From: Goniomonas avonlea
Lineage: Eukaryota; Cryptophyceae; Goniomonadida; Goniomonadaceae
DNA: 17,933 bases
Assembly: GCA_003573635.1 (NCBI GenBank)
Contig: QUTJ01031765.1
Coordinates: 1-17,933, forward strand
Reading direction: 5' to 3'
Numbering within the stretch: position 1 is the first letter of the stretch; the number at the start of each line of letters is the position of its first letter. The notes below the pieces were generated by a model, which made no database searches, was not told where the DNA came from, and saw only the letters and a list, made by a program, of their open reading frames with translations. Shown here in pieces: positions 1-9,187 of this stretch. Made by a program: the position numbers and the translations under genes.

Positions 1-149
1 GGCTGGGCACTTTTTCGACGATCTGCGGGGCCGGAAGGACAGACAAGGGCAGATAGAAAACAAAGTGTGATCAAAGGTGGTGAATGCGCAACAGACCGAC
101 GACTTGACTTTGGGAGGGGGCAAAAACCTGTAAGGAGCGTTGGTGAGGC
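1..149 (-). repeat. 149-bp direct repeat, left copy (end of ORF2)
   Basis: This copy matches 9188-9336 over its whole length with four substitutions (at window positions 11, 46, about 88 and 132), so it is about 97% identical and in the same orientation. Similarity stops abruptly inside the element: position 150 onward does not match 9337 onward. The other end cannot be seen because the window starts at base 1. On the minus strand this copy reads as protein without a stop (APYRFLPPPKVKSS, then CCAFTTFDHT, then a basic SFRPRRSSKK tail) and continues the C-terminus of ORF2. It could be part of a longer terminal repeat or the join between tandem copies. Confidence 0.9.
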
Positions 150-1112
150 TGAAGGCAGAGGAGGGGGATTGTCATGACCTTGTTCGAAGACGCGGGCTTT
201 ACTGAGCTTAAGCAGCTCCTTTGAGAGGAGTGGTGGTAGCCGAACCTTGTAATCCTTGAGGGTGCGAGGATTCATCCGCGTGGGTTCGAGTTCCCATTTG
301 CAAGAAGCTCTTCTCTTGCACTGTAAGAGTGATAAGTGCGTTGGTTCGAGCAAAGACCAGGTGATCGAAACTTTGAAGGCGGTGCCGAGCTTCCGGTTGG
401 TGATGGCTAGCATGGGGCCGAGGAGTTCCAAGGAATCGTGAACGAAGGTTAGTGCGATGCGCGCGCTAGCTTGCTTCACTTCTCTCTTGAGTTCGTACTT
501 CAAGAACTTTCGTCGGGCCTTTGCTGTTCGAAGGTTTCCGCGTAAGCCAGGAGGTCAACGTTGATTGTGGACGAGGTGGTCCCAGTCTTCGAGGTTAGGG
601 TCCATTTCTTGGTCAAAGAAATCACTGACTTCGAAGTCGCCGCCGCTGGCGAAGTAGTTAGCAATGGACGGCGTAGGCTTGTCGGTGAGTTGGAGGGGAA
701 GTTCAAGAGAGCCGCACTTCCCACAAGGTTTTCTTCTCTTCTTGGAGTGGAGACTGAACGTAGAAGGTACAGGGTGCTTAACCAGAAGGTCCGGAGGCAT
801 CGGCGAAGCATCAGAGAATTGGTCCTCAGCGTTGAGCTTGGTGGAAGAACTCCTCGTGCTCGTCCTCGATAGGGAAGACCGCAGAGGGGGGATATAGTAC
901 ATTGAACGGGAGGTGGAGTCCGTTCGTAGCAGCGCCCGATGATGGAGTGCTGTGGGCGGGGGGTGGGTGTGGGGGGTCCGAATCAATGGAGGCTGGTTCA
1001 GGGACGAACTGTAGTCCTGAGGGTTCACCGCAGAAGCCACAAACCAATTCGATCTTCTTAGTTCTTCGCAACATTCAGAAATCATTCAGCGAGGAGTTTG
1101 AGGAGTGCGGCG
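150..1112 (-). other. ORF2 C-terminal region with two CGxCG knuckles
   Basis: Best reading: LVCGFCGEPSG at about 1020-1045 and FPIEDEHEEFF to about 840 in one frame; KKRRKPCGKCGSLELP at about 700-735 and YFASGGDFEVSDFFDQEMD to about 570 in a second; VDLLAYAETFEQQRPDE to about 510 in a third; then a long good stretch KFLKYELKREVKQASARIAL, AITNRKLGTAFKVSITW, MNPRTLKDYKVRLPPLLSK down to about 170. The two CGxCG motifs (1030-1041 and 714-725) could together bind one zinc, although they are about 100 residues apart. The frame change near 170 falls at a run of five C, a typical slippage site. Confidence 0.45.
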
Positions 1113-1115
1113 TCA

Positions 1116-1963
1116 GATGAGTTGGCTTGCTAGTTCGAGGTGGGGGCATCGCTGGCGGAAGGGGGGTTTCAGGTTCGCCCCTTTTAGGGCTTTTGCACTT
1201 TCGTGCGCGAAGCCCCTCTTACGCTCCATGATGGGTGGAGCCTGGTCGGGCGAGCGAGCATCGGTCGCCGGTGCGGGGGCGCTCACCCTTGAGTTGCGAA
1301 GCTTGGTCAGAGGTCGAGGGGCATCCCTGTGGCGGCCGAGAGAACCGGTTGGGCGCGTCTCAGCGGCTTCCTGATCGAAGAACCGGACCTCCTTGCAGGC
1401 TCGCGAGTTCCTCAGGGTGGGCTCGTGATGGTCAGCGGGAGAGGCTCGAGAGGGTGAGAGCGATGGCGAAACAATTCGCTGACGCCTATCTCGAGAGTCT
1501 GTGCGCTTGGCCTTTCCGATGTCCAAAGGGTTGCAGACTTGTCAAAGTCAACTGCTGACAGTCGGGATGTTGCCGGTGAGGGACACTTTGGTTGAGAAGC
1601 GACGGCTGGAGCGCCTCCTTCCTCAGGGTCGCCATGGAATTGGAGTCTCTTCCTCAAGTGACAAGTGAGTGCGGGTTTTGATCGTTCCTCCTGGCCTCCC
1701 AAGTCGCTTGAGGCCGAGCCGTCGCTCAGATCGGAGTCGTGGGACGAAGCATCCGATGCGGAGACGTCAACGTCAGAGCGGCGAAACATGGCCACTCCAT
1801 CGTGGAGCTCGTCGGTGCACAAGTCGTGCTTCTGTTGAGACTGATCTCTGAACAAGCTGGCGAAACTTGGGTGGTAAAGCTGGCAACTCACGAAAGCTTT
1901 TTGAGCCGTGACCGCAGGGAACGGGAAGTAGGGGCTGATGCGAGCTGCTTGACGGGCGATCTT
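1116..1963 (-). other. ORF2 acidic/serine linker region
   Basis: After the TAG the same frame continues with CQLYHPSFASLFRDQ and an acidic Ser/Asp stretch (DVDVSASDASSHDSDLSDGS) to about 1500, then a neighbouring frame takes over (basic and Pro-rich, PIMERKRGFAHESAKALKG) up to the TGA at 1113-1115. Mostly low complexity, so the exact point of the frame change cannot be fixed by eye. Confidence 0.4.
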
Positions 1964-1966
1964 CTA

Positions 1967-2955
1967 GTTGCGGAGGCGATCCTGCGCTGATTGGCCGATC
2001 CACCATCTGGCACGAGATTTGGATGGTGAGTGCATTGCGTGATGATCATGCATTGCAAACAAGACGTCTTCGATGCCTCTGGTGTAGTCGACGATCTTCC
2101 GGACATTGCAGCCTGGGTACCAAGTTTCGCCAAACTTCCTTGCGTTGACGCAGCGAGCTTGGAGGTGGTGAGGCTCCGTGCGAACGACCTGCATGACTTG
2201 GCACCTTTGGCGCATGCCGTCGGCGAAGAAGCATCCGCAGAATGGTAACCTTGAAAGGACAGGGTCACCCGCAATGGCTGTTTCGATCTCCGCGATAGCG
2301 TTGGTGTATCTTTGGAGTGCGGGCTTGCGATTCGAAGGCAGGCCACCTCGGAGCTTGAAGATTGCGTTCTGGTCGTCACGAACTTGCCTTGAGTCGGCCC
2401 TGTGCTTCTCAATCTTGTCCCGCATTTCCTTAGTTCGGCAAAGGAGGATCGAAAGCCAAACAATCACACCCGTTGGCTCCTTGCTCCCGAGGGATTCTCG
2501 TTCAGCTTTGGAGAAATTCCTCAGGTTCCAACCTGTGTTTGGGGCGACCCAGGCGATGACTCCAAGGGTCCAGCGCCACTGAGGATGGGTGAATCCGTCC
2601 AAGAAGTTGAACAGGCTTCGATCAGAGAGACCAGTTGTTTCCAGATTTAACAGTGCTGACGGCCAGAGAAACTGAACCACGTACACTCTTACTTCGGACG
2701 GAGTGCTGTCGTTCCAGAACTCCGAGCACTGGGAAGGATCACGTTCACCGATCGCACTGAAATGCCGAACTGCTCGTCGAATGTGTTTCTTGTAGGCTGC
2801 GAGTACAATGCTTTGAAGCCGCTTCCGTAGCTGCTTGACCGGTGGAGGTAACGGGCAATCGGGGTGAAGGAAAGGGTGGACAGTCGTGTCATTGATTGCC
2901 CTGTAGGATCCGTTGGGATTGATCTTCTCTCCTGGTCGATTACCCCAGGCGAGAG
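1967..2955 (-). other. ORF2 Trp/Cys-rich conserved-looking domain
   Basis: Second half of the 620-codon frame and its only well-ordered part: KQLRKRLQSIVLAAYKKHIR, SEVRVYVVQFLWPSALLNLE, HPQWRWTLGVIAWVAPNTGW, and a Cys-containing end (LPFCGCFFADGMRQRC, ARCVNARKFGETWYPGCNVR) followed by HDHHAMHSPSKSRARWW. The density of Trp, Cys and His suggests a structured, possibly metal-binding domain. I do not recognise it. The frame meets TAG at 1964-1966 but continues on the other side (KIARQAARISPYFPFPAVTA), so the stop probably replaced a Gln codon. Confidence 0.5.
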
Positions 2956-3826
2956 TTGGTTCTTCAGCCTCGCTGTTGGACTGGGCTTTGGTCTCCTCAG
3001 CCTCGTCGTCAGAGGAGGAAGGGGAAGCCGGGGCCAGCGGCGGAGGAGGATCATCGTCTTCATCCGACTGGGCTTGAGCAGCGGTGTGCTTGCGAACTTT
3101 CTTCTTGGTTCTCGATCTGCCAGACCCGTTTTTGTTGGGCGAATCTTTGGGGGAGCGCGTGCGAGACTTCTTCTTTGGAGCCGGCTTGGCGGGTGAGGAA
3201 GATGCACTCGAATTCTGGCTCACGTTGGCGCTGCTCTTTGAGTTCGGGCTTGACTTCGGGCTTGATTCAGGTGATGGAGACCGTTCAGGAGTTCGTGGCG
3301 GCGGAGCCTGCTTCCTTGCACACCTGCTCTTGCGCGACTTCGTCTTCGTCTTCTTGCTGTTCGCGGGGGGATTGGTCACGTTGTGCTCGGGTGGCGAGGA
3401 ACTTGGGGACACGGTGACCGAATCGGAGCTTGAAGCTGGCGAGTTCGCATTCCTCTTCTTGTACGGGCGCTTCCTCGTTGGCTCCTTGTTGGTGAGTACG
3501 TTGACGTTGACCGCGGCGTTGGTGGTCAAAGTCCTCTCCTTGCTCTTCTCGTCTTGCTTCCGCTGCTTGTGGGGTGGCGAGTCAGACAGCTTAGAGGAAG
3601 ACTCAGGGACGGAAGACAGTGAAGAACGGTTGGAAACAGCGCTGTCAGCGGCGGGTCTTTTGCCTTTGGGGTCGGTGATGGCTTTGCAAAGTTGCTTGCC
3701 GTCGTCGGGGCTGGACCCGGTCAAGTCGATGACAGAATGTTTGGGGCCGGTGGTAGTGGTGGGGTCAATGCAGGCCGTCATCGAAGTGACTTGCACGGGT
3801 TGACCCCGGGGTGATAACTTCTCCAT
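2956..3826 (-). other. ORF2 basic Ser/Pro-rich low-complexity region
   Basis: First half of a 620-codon open frame that runs from an ATG at 3826 to the TAG at 1964. It is dominated by Ser, Pro, Lys and Arg with many SP and RS dipeptides and clusters of basic residues that look like nuclear localisation signals (RKRPYKKRN, KKTKTKSRKSR, RSRTKKKVRKH), and it ends in an acidic patch (QSDEDDD, SSSDDEAEE). Disordered tails of this kind are typical of nuclear RNA- or chromatin-associated proteins. The ATG at 3826 could be a true start, but coding upstream in another frame (RVMKLPTTPPEQRATLNIPI) argues for continuity. Confidence 0.55.
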
Positions 3827-4037
3827 CTGATGGGGATGTTGAGAGTTGCCCGTTGTTCAGGTGGTGTGGTGGGCAGCTTCATCACTCGGTGCGCAGTGCG
3901 AAGACCGAGACCGTGCAGGAGCTTGAAGCAGCTGGCGTGGTTCCTGTTTTCCTGAGGACGTTGCACAGAAGAACCACCCTCATGCGAACGCAGCGGCAGC
4001 ACGTAGGGGGCATCGGGACCGGCACACAGTATCTTCT

Positions 4038-4160
4038 GTGGTCAGTGAACGGTTTGTTACCGTGGATGGTCACCGAGCAACGTTCGCAGAGAACTGTGAT
4101 GTCTCCACCACAGTCCCTGCAGCAGAAGAGGACCGTCTGGGCTTCGTCGCAAATCTGACA
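4038..4160 (-). other. B-box-like zinc finger in ORF2
   Basis: The frame starting at the ATG at 4187 has the pattern C-x2-C-x8-C-x2-D-x8-C-x2-C-x4-H-x7-H: RCQIC, LFCCRDCGG, LCERC, TIHGNKPF, DHRR. This matches the B-box zinc-binding layout of TRIM-type and CONSTANS-type proteins, including the frequent Asp as a ligand. The coding upstream of the ATG is also good (ANIDLLRLEQYQAMFNLDQF), so the finger is probably internal to ORF2. A second Cys-rich patch (PPTCCRCVRMRVVLLC) follows at about 3965-4015. B-boxes mediate protein-protein contacts, so the role here is open. Confidence 0.6.
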
Positions 4161-4279
4161 GCGAGAGAATTGATCCAGGTTGAACATGGCTTGGTACTGT
4201 TCGAGTCTCAGCAGGTCGATGTTGGCTTCGAGGCCGTCGCTGGTGGGACGAAGTCCACCAGGTTGTGTTGGGGTGTGAC

Positions 4280-4995
4280 GACCCTAACACTGGTGTTGCA
4301 GGAGGAGTCACGAGAGGGCGAACTGTCGGTCGAGCTTCAGCCTTGATCCTGACATCTTGGTTCTGCAGGAACCTGTCGAACTCCCTGGTGGCGTCCACGG
4401 AGTCAGGAGTGAACGAAGGGTCGGGCAGCTTGTCAGTCGAACGGGGAGGGAAATCGGCGAGCAACTCGGTGACGGGCTTGTCGGTCTTGGCACTTTCTTT
4501 GAGGATATCCTTGGCTCGGGCGAAAAGAGGCAGAGTGGTGGACGGAGTGAACTGAAAGCTGACGTTCTTGCGAGCTCAATCGAAACAACCCGGGATTTCT
4601 TCGAAAGGTGGGGCATCGGGGTCGTAGACGAATTCGTTGGTGATGCTTGCGGCAGCACTAGTGATAAGTGCTGAATCCGTAGACCCTGGGAGCTCTGAAG
4701 GATCAGAACGAGTGATTTGATCAGTCGGAGGGTCAAGCGTTGGTCCGGCACTCTGCTGCTCATCGTGGTTCCTAAGAGACAGGTGATCCATGTTCTTGAG
4801 GTGTGCTGGAGGGCTGTCGGTGAGCGACGGGCTGACACTGTTCCAATAAGGGATGGGTCTTTCCTTGTTGATGACCGATCGCAGGATCTCATCCTCGTTG
4901 AGTGGTATCGGGATCGAACAATCGGTGAAGCACGAAGGAAGGACCAATCGTAACGTCGATGACGCCGCACTGTAGTCGTTCCCATCCACGAAGAG
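4280..4995 (-). other. ORF2 central linker with in-frame TGA
   Basis: One frame gives LVLPSCFTDCSIPIPLNEDE and a hydrophilic Asp/Ser/Pro-rich stretch ending PDAPPFEEIPGCFD at the TGA 4576-4578. The same frame then continues convincingly as ARKNVSFQFTPSTTLPLF and TPDSVDATREFDRFLQNQD to about 4280. Good protein-like sequence on both sides without a frame change argues that the TGA is a point mutation within one protein (or a read-through site), not a gene boundary. Confidence 0.5.
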
Positions 4996-5012
4996 TTCCC
5001 ATCCACGAAGAG
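4979..5012. repeat. 17-bp perfect tandem duplication
   Basis: The 17-mer TTCCCATCCACGAAGAG occurs twice back to back (4979-4995 and 4996-5012). Because 17 is not a multiple of three it shifts the ORF2 frame. Collapsing one copy joins an upstream LFVDGN directly to the downstream coding DYSAASSTL. A further one-base change just upstream (near 5015) is still needed to connect with the preceding good frame. It looks like a recent slippage event in a gene no longer under selection. Confidence 0.95.
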
Positions 5013-6389
5013 GGCGAGAGTGGGTGCAGGGTGCTCAGAGACATTCCATTGAAGACCGTGAGGGCGAACATGACCGTGCGAAACCTTCTCGGGTCGGTGA
5101 AACTGAACTCGTTTGGAAAGTACTTGGACAGCAGGATGTGGCCAGGGATCATGTGAAGCTCGTCCAGCTGAACATGGTTGATGAAGAAGGCGGCGAAGGC
5201 GCGTTCGTTCTTTGAGGCCATTGTGTTCGGCTCGGGTTTCCGGTGGGGTGCCAGTTGGCAGTTGCAGGTTGTCCAAGAAGTTCACCATCAGCGAGGCCAA
5301 CGGGAGGGGGAGTGAGCGTCGTGTGAGGTATCTCCAGTCGCAAATGGAAAGGAGAGACGAATTGACGCAGATCGCAACCCTGCATAATGCGAAGGTGATC
5401 GGTCGATCGAAGAACACCGCCTTGAGTAACGGGACCAGGCAGGTAACATTCGGCAAGAGGCAAGCCTGAAGTGTGCGAATGCACTCGGCTTGGAATCCGA
5501 GAATGAACTCGCCAGTGGGGTTCAGAGCAAGCAGCGAATTCACGGCAAACGAGAGGGAGAGACAGCTGTACATGATGAACGACCGTAAAGCCTTGTTGGC
5601 CCGTCTGGCGTGGACAGCATGGAGAACCTCAGAGAAGCGTGTCACACTCTCATTAAGCCCCAAATCTCTCAGGACTCTGTCTGTTTCGTCACTAGCTCTG
5701 GTCTGGTCCCTGTCGGTGGCCATCGCACGGTCGAAAACTGAAGTGAAGAGAGGGGAGAAGGGTAACCTCAACTTGGAGGAATCGACGGGTGCCATGTGGA
5801 AGGCATTGTCGGTGTTGAAAAGGAAGAGGTCGCAAGACTCCTTTTCGAACAGTAGCGGCGACTGGAGTGTCCCGGTTGGTTGCTTCGGTAAGCAATGGAT
5901 GATCTTCCTCAGGGTCTCGCGTGGAACGTCGGAGATGGCGGGCAGAATGAGCTTGATGGGGAAGTCATCGGGCGAACCGTTCCTTGGCTTTGGGAAGCCT
6001 TGGTTGCCACGTTGCACGGGAGATGGCGCGGCGTCCAGGACTCGGGGGAGGAAGAGTTCGACGTTCTTGATGTAGACAAAGAAGGGGGCTCTTCTCCAGT
6101 GATCGGCGTCGGTGACCATATCCTTAATGGCGCGGATGTTTGTTCCGATGTCGTCGGTCTTGAGGTCCGATGAGCGAGGGGCGGAGTAGTGAACCCAGTC
6201 TTCCGTAGGCTGAATCTCGGAGGGAAGCAAAGCGCTGACCGGCGCATTTGGTAAACCCGCGCTGGTGTTCAGGAGAACCTCAGACTGNAGGAAATCCTCC
6301 AGGAGGACACGACGGGAGGAGCGGACGGGGCTTCCGGGTGTGGTCTCAGACTCCTGTACGAGGTTAGCACAAGGCTTAAGTGAACCACC
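5013..6389 (-). other. ORF2 helical/hydrophobic domain
   Basis: This is the longest uninterrupted ordered-looking part. One frame runs from 6389 to about 5222 and contains LPSEIQPTEDWVHY, ADHWRRAPFFVYIKNVELFL, CLSLSFAVNSLLALNPTGEF and CRVAICVNSSLLSICDWRYL, rich in Leu, Phe and Cys with few low-complexity runs. One ambiguous base (n) lies at 6287 inside a codon that stays readable (CTN, Leu). The frame changes near 5222 and continues as KNERAFAAFFINHVQLDELH to about 5015. The hydrophobic stretches are amphipathic or buried-helix-like, not clear membrane spans. No family recognised. Confidence 0.5.
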
Positions 6390-6392
6390 TCA

Positions 6393-6876
6393 GCCCGTTC
6401 GAGACGGTGGAGCGGATGGGGGACGGTTCGAGTGACTCGAGGACGACGGTGCTGGGAAAGGTTCAGCACGGCGAGAAGTCGACGTTGGAGTCTGATCCGA
6501 GAATCGCGGTGGCGGAGGTGGGGGGTTGAAGGTCGGAGTTGGACGGTAAGCGGAGGCAGCTTCCAGATAAGTCGGACTCGAAGGTGGTGAGGGTGGCACG
6601 TCGTTGGTGTCGAAAGGGTTGGCCCTGGCAGAGTTGACAGGAGTGCGGCGCGGAGGGGTTGGCCAGCGGGAGTGAAGATCCAGGGTTGGTTGTCGAAGGC
6701 GGCGGCGGTGGCGGAGGCGGGAACAAGCAGGCGGTGGCAGCGGAGACGGCGGCGTCGACGCTGGCAGGGACAAACTCGACGGCGCGGTTGGGTTGGATGA
6801 GTCTGGCGCGAGGGAAACGGGTTTCCCCAAACGGGGTCTTATTGCGCTTAAAACGGGCAGCGAGCTGCTGGACCAT
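6393..6876 (-). other. ORF2 N-terminal proline-rich region
   Basis: From the ATG at 6876 the frame gives a short basic start (FKRNKTPFGETRFPRARL), an Ala/Val segment and a run of eight prolines near 6705-6730. The frame changes near 6650 and continues with ANPFDTNDVPPSPPSSP and a second proline run (FNPPPPPPRFSDQ) up to the TGA at 6390-6392. Beyond this stop the same frame resumes good coding (GGSLKPCANLVQESETT). Low-complexity proline-rich N-termini are common in gag-like and nuclear scaffold proteins, but nothing more specific can be said. Confidence 0.5.
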
Positions 6877-7534
6877 TGAACTGCGGCTGTATCAGCTTGC
6901 GGGTCTTCAGGAGGTTGGGGACACCGGGCGGACCAGCAAAATCCGTTGCGCGTGTGTGGGTGCAAGTGGTGCAGTGTGTCCTCAGTAGTGCACAATTGAT
7001 TGATGACTGGTGAGGGGATTCGAAGGTCGTGGTCAGTCAGGCTGGTTGTGGTTTGGCAGCATTCAAAGAACTGGTCTATTGAAGCTGGTGTGAGTTGGCG
7101 GTGCGAGGTGAGAGCAGGTCAGAGGGAAGTTTGTCATGCCACCGCAGGTGGAGGGGTGGCAGTACGGTAATGGTCGTGAGTTCGACGCGATTGGTGAGTG
7201 CTGGTCGAGTGATGGTGAGGAGTGAGTATCAGGGAATCAGTGTCGTCGGTTTCCGGGGGTCAGTAGGGACAAGCGGCGGCTGCAAGGAGATATGTGGTTA
7301 AAGTATACATAGAACATAAGGCCAAGGAACTAGGGTGGGAACCCAAGACGAGCCACGATCGAAGATCGAAAGATGAAAGAACACCAACCCCGTACTCTCA
7401 ATAGGGGTGGAAGCACCGAGTCCAAGACTCAACAGGTAATGGTCGAAGGACCGAGAGGGAGAAGGAGTGAGAAAGTCCTGAGCAGGGCCGGGTTAGTGGG
7501 AAGTTAGTAGCGAGGTCAGAGCAGAGAGCACAGG
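6877..7534 (-). other. Spacer between ORF1 and ORF2, possible promoter/leader
   Basis: No long convincing frame is seen in most of this 650-base gap, in contrast to the dense coding on both sides. It contains the most AT-rich patch of the element (7291-7320, 22 of 30 A/T, with a TATA-like GTATACTTTAA on the minus strand), about 415-445 bases before the ORF2 ATG. A short stretch close to ORF2 (about 6955-6880) can be read as protein (FAGPPGVPNLLKTRKLIQPQ) in a frame that then closes. ORF2 may therefore begin somewhat earlier than the ATG at 6876, with a frame change. Confidence 0.35.
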
Positions 7535-9171
7535 TTAAAGCTGAGCCGGGTCGGAGGCGAGGAACTCCAGGAGGATGGGTCCAGAGAAGTTGATCTGTTC
7601 ATTGAGAAGTAAGAAGGAGAGGGTGAAAGGGGAGGAATAGGTGGTGGGGCTGGCAACAGGTTGGAAGAAGAGGTTGCCCCTGGATCGCAAGGTGAAGGTC
7701 GAGTATTCGTGGTGCTGTGGGTAAAGGTCAGGGTCGTGGAAACAGGCAATGACCCAAGGTTTCGCCATGCAGATGACTTTGTTGATTAAGGCGCTGGCTT
7801 CGAACCAAGGGGAGTTAATGCCGGCGAACAAGGTGATGCTAGTGCTAGGTGAGATGGTGGTGGACGGGAAGTCCATGGTGAAATGCTGCAGGCGGCCGTG
7901 CGAAGGGAGTACAGAAGGGTCGCGAAGAGGGACCACGTCAAAAGAGAGGATACGGGCGAGGGGGGACAGAATGGCCAGGGGGAAGGTGAGGTTGCCGGAA
8001 GAGAAGTCGATGATAGTGAAAGGTTCGGGCTCACGCGAGGAGAGGTGGGAGGAGAGCAGAATGGGTAGGCGAGCAAGAAAAGAGAGAACACGGGGATGGG
8101 TGTAGACGACGCCAAGTTCAGGGATGAGGTGGGGGAAGGGATGGGAGGAACACAGGAAAGGGGTTGAGTCCACACGAGAGAGCTTGGACGACTTAGCCAG
8201 GCAGGTCGCGTGGTTTGTGAAGAACATGAGATTTCCCCTGACGGTGATGGGGTTACCCTTGGAATCACAGGGCACTTTACCTTTAATGTGACCAAGGAAG
8301 AAAGTCCTGTGAAGGAAAGGTGTTAAGGACACAGGTTGGTGGAAGACCAGGGGTAAGAGAGCGGTGGGAGAGCGGTGGAAGTAATAGTAGCGTTGAGTGA
8401 GGACAGGGCTTGATCGATGCTTGGGCGAAGGGAAGCAATGATCCTAAGGGCAGAGGGGTCAGTTGCAGGTTCCGGTTTGGGCCGAGGTACGTTCTGATTC
8501 GCTTGGGTTTGGAAACCCCTGGGTCAGTGCTTCTGGAAACAGATCGGTCAGTGACAGGTAAGTGGGGAGGCACAGAAGCCAAAGTTGCAAAAGGCGCAGC
8601 TTTCGGTCCGTCATCCGCTCCGGTATCAGCTCTTCGTTTGCGACGAGAGTGGGAGTGAGCGAGTAGAGGAGGTTTGGCCTGCGAGACAAAAGCAAGAGAG
8701 GTCAGGTTAGAACGGGGTTGAGGTGAGAAAGGATTGGTTGAAAGGTCAGTGGTCAGCAGCATCGGCTCCCGTTGGCTCTCGCAATGAGCTCGACTTGAGC
8801 AAGCGTCGTCTCTGCGAGGACTGCGGAGGATGCTTCTGCAAGGTTTCGTCAACGGGAGGTAAGGAGTTAGGAACCAGGAAAGGAAAAGAAGAAGAGGGAC
8901 CAAGGCCTCGGCCTTGACTCGACGGGATGCTCTCCACGTTCGCAGTAGAGGGAAGAGCCCTGGGGCCGCCTTCCACTTGAACGCTCCTGAACTTCCGTCG
9001 GTGCTCTTGAGGAGAGTCGGAATCGGTTGATGTAACATCGGGTATATTGTTCATGTGGGCCATAATTCGCTTTCTCAGTTTTGAGTTCGTCAGTGAGTTC
9101 AGAGGCCTGGTAGGTCCGTCAGTTTGAAAGGGCAGCGCAGCCATTTCGATATGCGGTTCCCTAGCGGGCAT
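7535..9171 (-). pseudogene. Element ORF1: methyltransferase-like protein, frame-broken
   Basis: The start is an ATG at 9171, 17 bases from the right repeat. The first frame runs to about 8746: hydrophilic, Ser/Pro-rich, beginning MPAREPHIEM. Coding then moves frame. Two frames are open over 8700-8460. I prefer the one with the basic patch SRRKRRADTGADDGPKAA, but a Leu-rich alternative exists. Another frame is best over 8460-8340 (RIIASLRPSIDQALSS), and the longest frame, about 265 codons, runs 8332-7535 and ends in a stop. The last block contains the methyltransferase-like fold described separately. At least three frame changes are needed to read the protein, so this copy is unlikely to be functional unless the assembly contains indel errors. 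An intact version would be about 540 residues. Confidence 0.65.
7805..8014 (-). other. Methyltransferase-like core (motifs I to IV) in ORF1
   Basis: Within the frame 8332-7535 I see a class I (Rossmann) methyltransferase pattern. A strand with acidic residue and glycine, FTIIDFSSGNLTFPLAIL, resembles motif I. SFDVVP follows with an Asp at the end of the next strand, then HFTMDF. LFAGINSPWF resembles motif IV of amino-methyltransferases, where [DNS]-P-P-[YFW] binds the target base; here the tetrapeptide is NSPW. A helix and the strand PWVIACFHDPDL follow. In known families an NPPW-type motif IV goes with N6-adenine (Dam-like) enzymes, some of them carried by retroelements such as DIRS. The replacement of the first Pro by Ser would be unusual. 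Assignment is by motif only. Confidence 0.45.
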
Positions 9172-9187
9172 CTTTTTTCTTCACTTC

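Larger units (their letters stand above)
1..6876 (-). pseudogene. Element ORF2: very long multidomain protein, frame-broken, runs to window edge
   Basis: Start chosen at the ATG at 6876 (MVQQLAARFKRNKTPFGE). Protein-like sequence can be followed to base 1, about 2,200 codons, by changing frame near 6650, 5220, 5015, 4990, 4270, 3970, 3840, 1500, 1050, 835, 560, 505 and 170. In-frame stops are TGA 6390-6392, TGA 4576-4578, TAG 1964-1966, TGA 1113-1115 and TGA 1086-1088. Order of parts: proline-rich N-terminus, helical domain, Pro/Ser linker, B-box-like finger, basic Ser-rich region, Trp/Cys domain, acidic linker, CGxCG knuckles, basic C-terminus. The composition suggests a nuclear or nucleic-acid-binding protein. 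I know no family with this architecture. Separate genes cannot be excluded, because some breaks coincide with an ATG (3826, 5221). Confidence 0.6.

Noticed and set aside
246-304. tRNA-like segment on the plus strand: 7-bp acceptor-like pairing (CTTGTAA with TTGCAAG) and a T-loop-like GGGTTCGAGTTCC
   Set aside because: Only 59 bases, so there is no room for D and anticodon arms; the T stem is imperfect; and the minus strand here is good ORF2 coding.
3084-3803. 239-codon plus-strand open frame
   Set aside because: It is the antisense shadow of the Ser/Pro/Lys-rich ORF2 region. Its Leu/Phe/Gly-rich composition follows from the complement.
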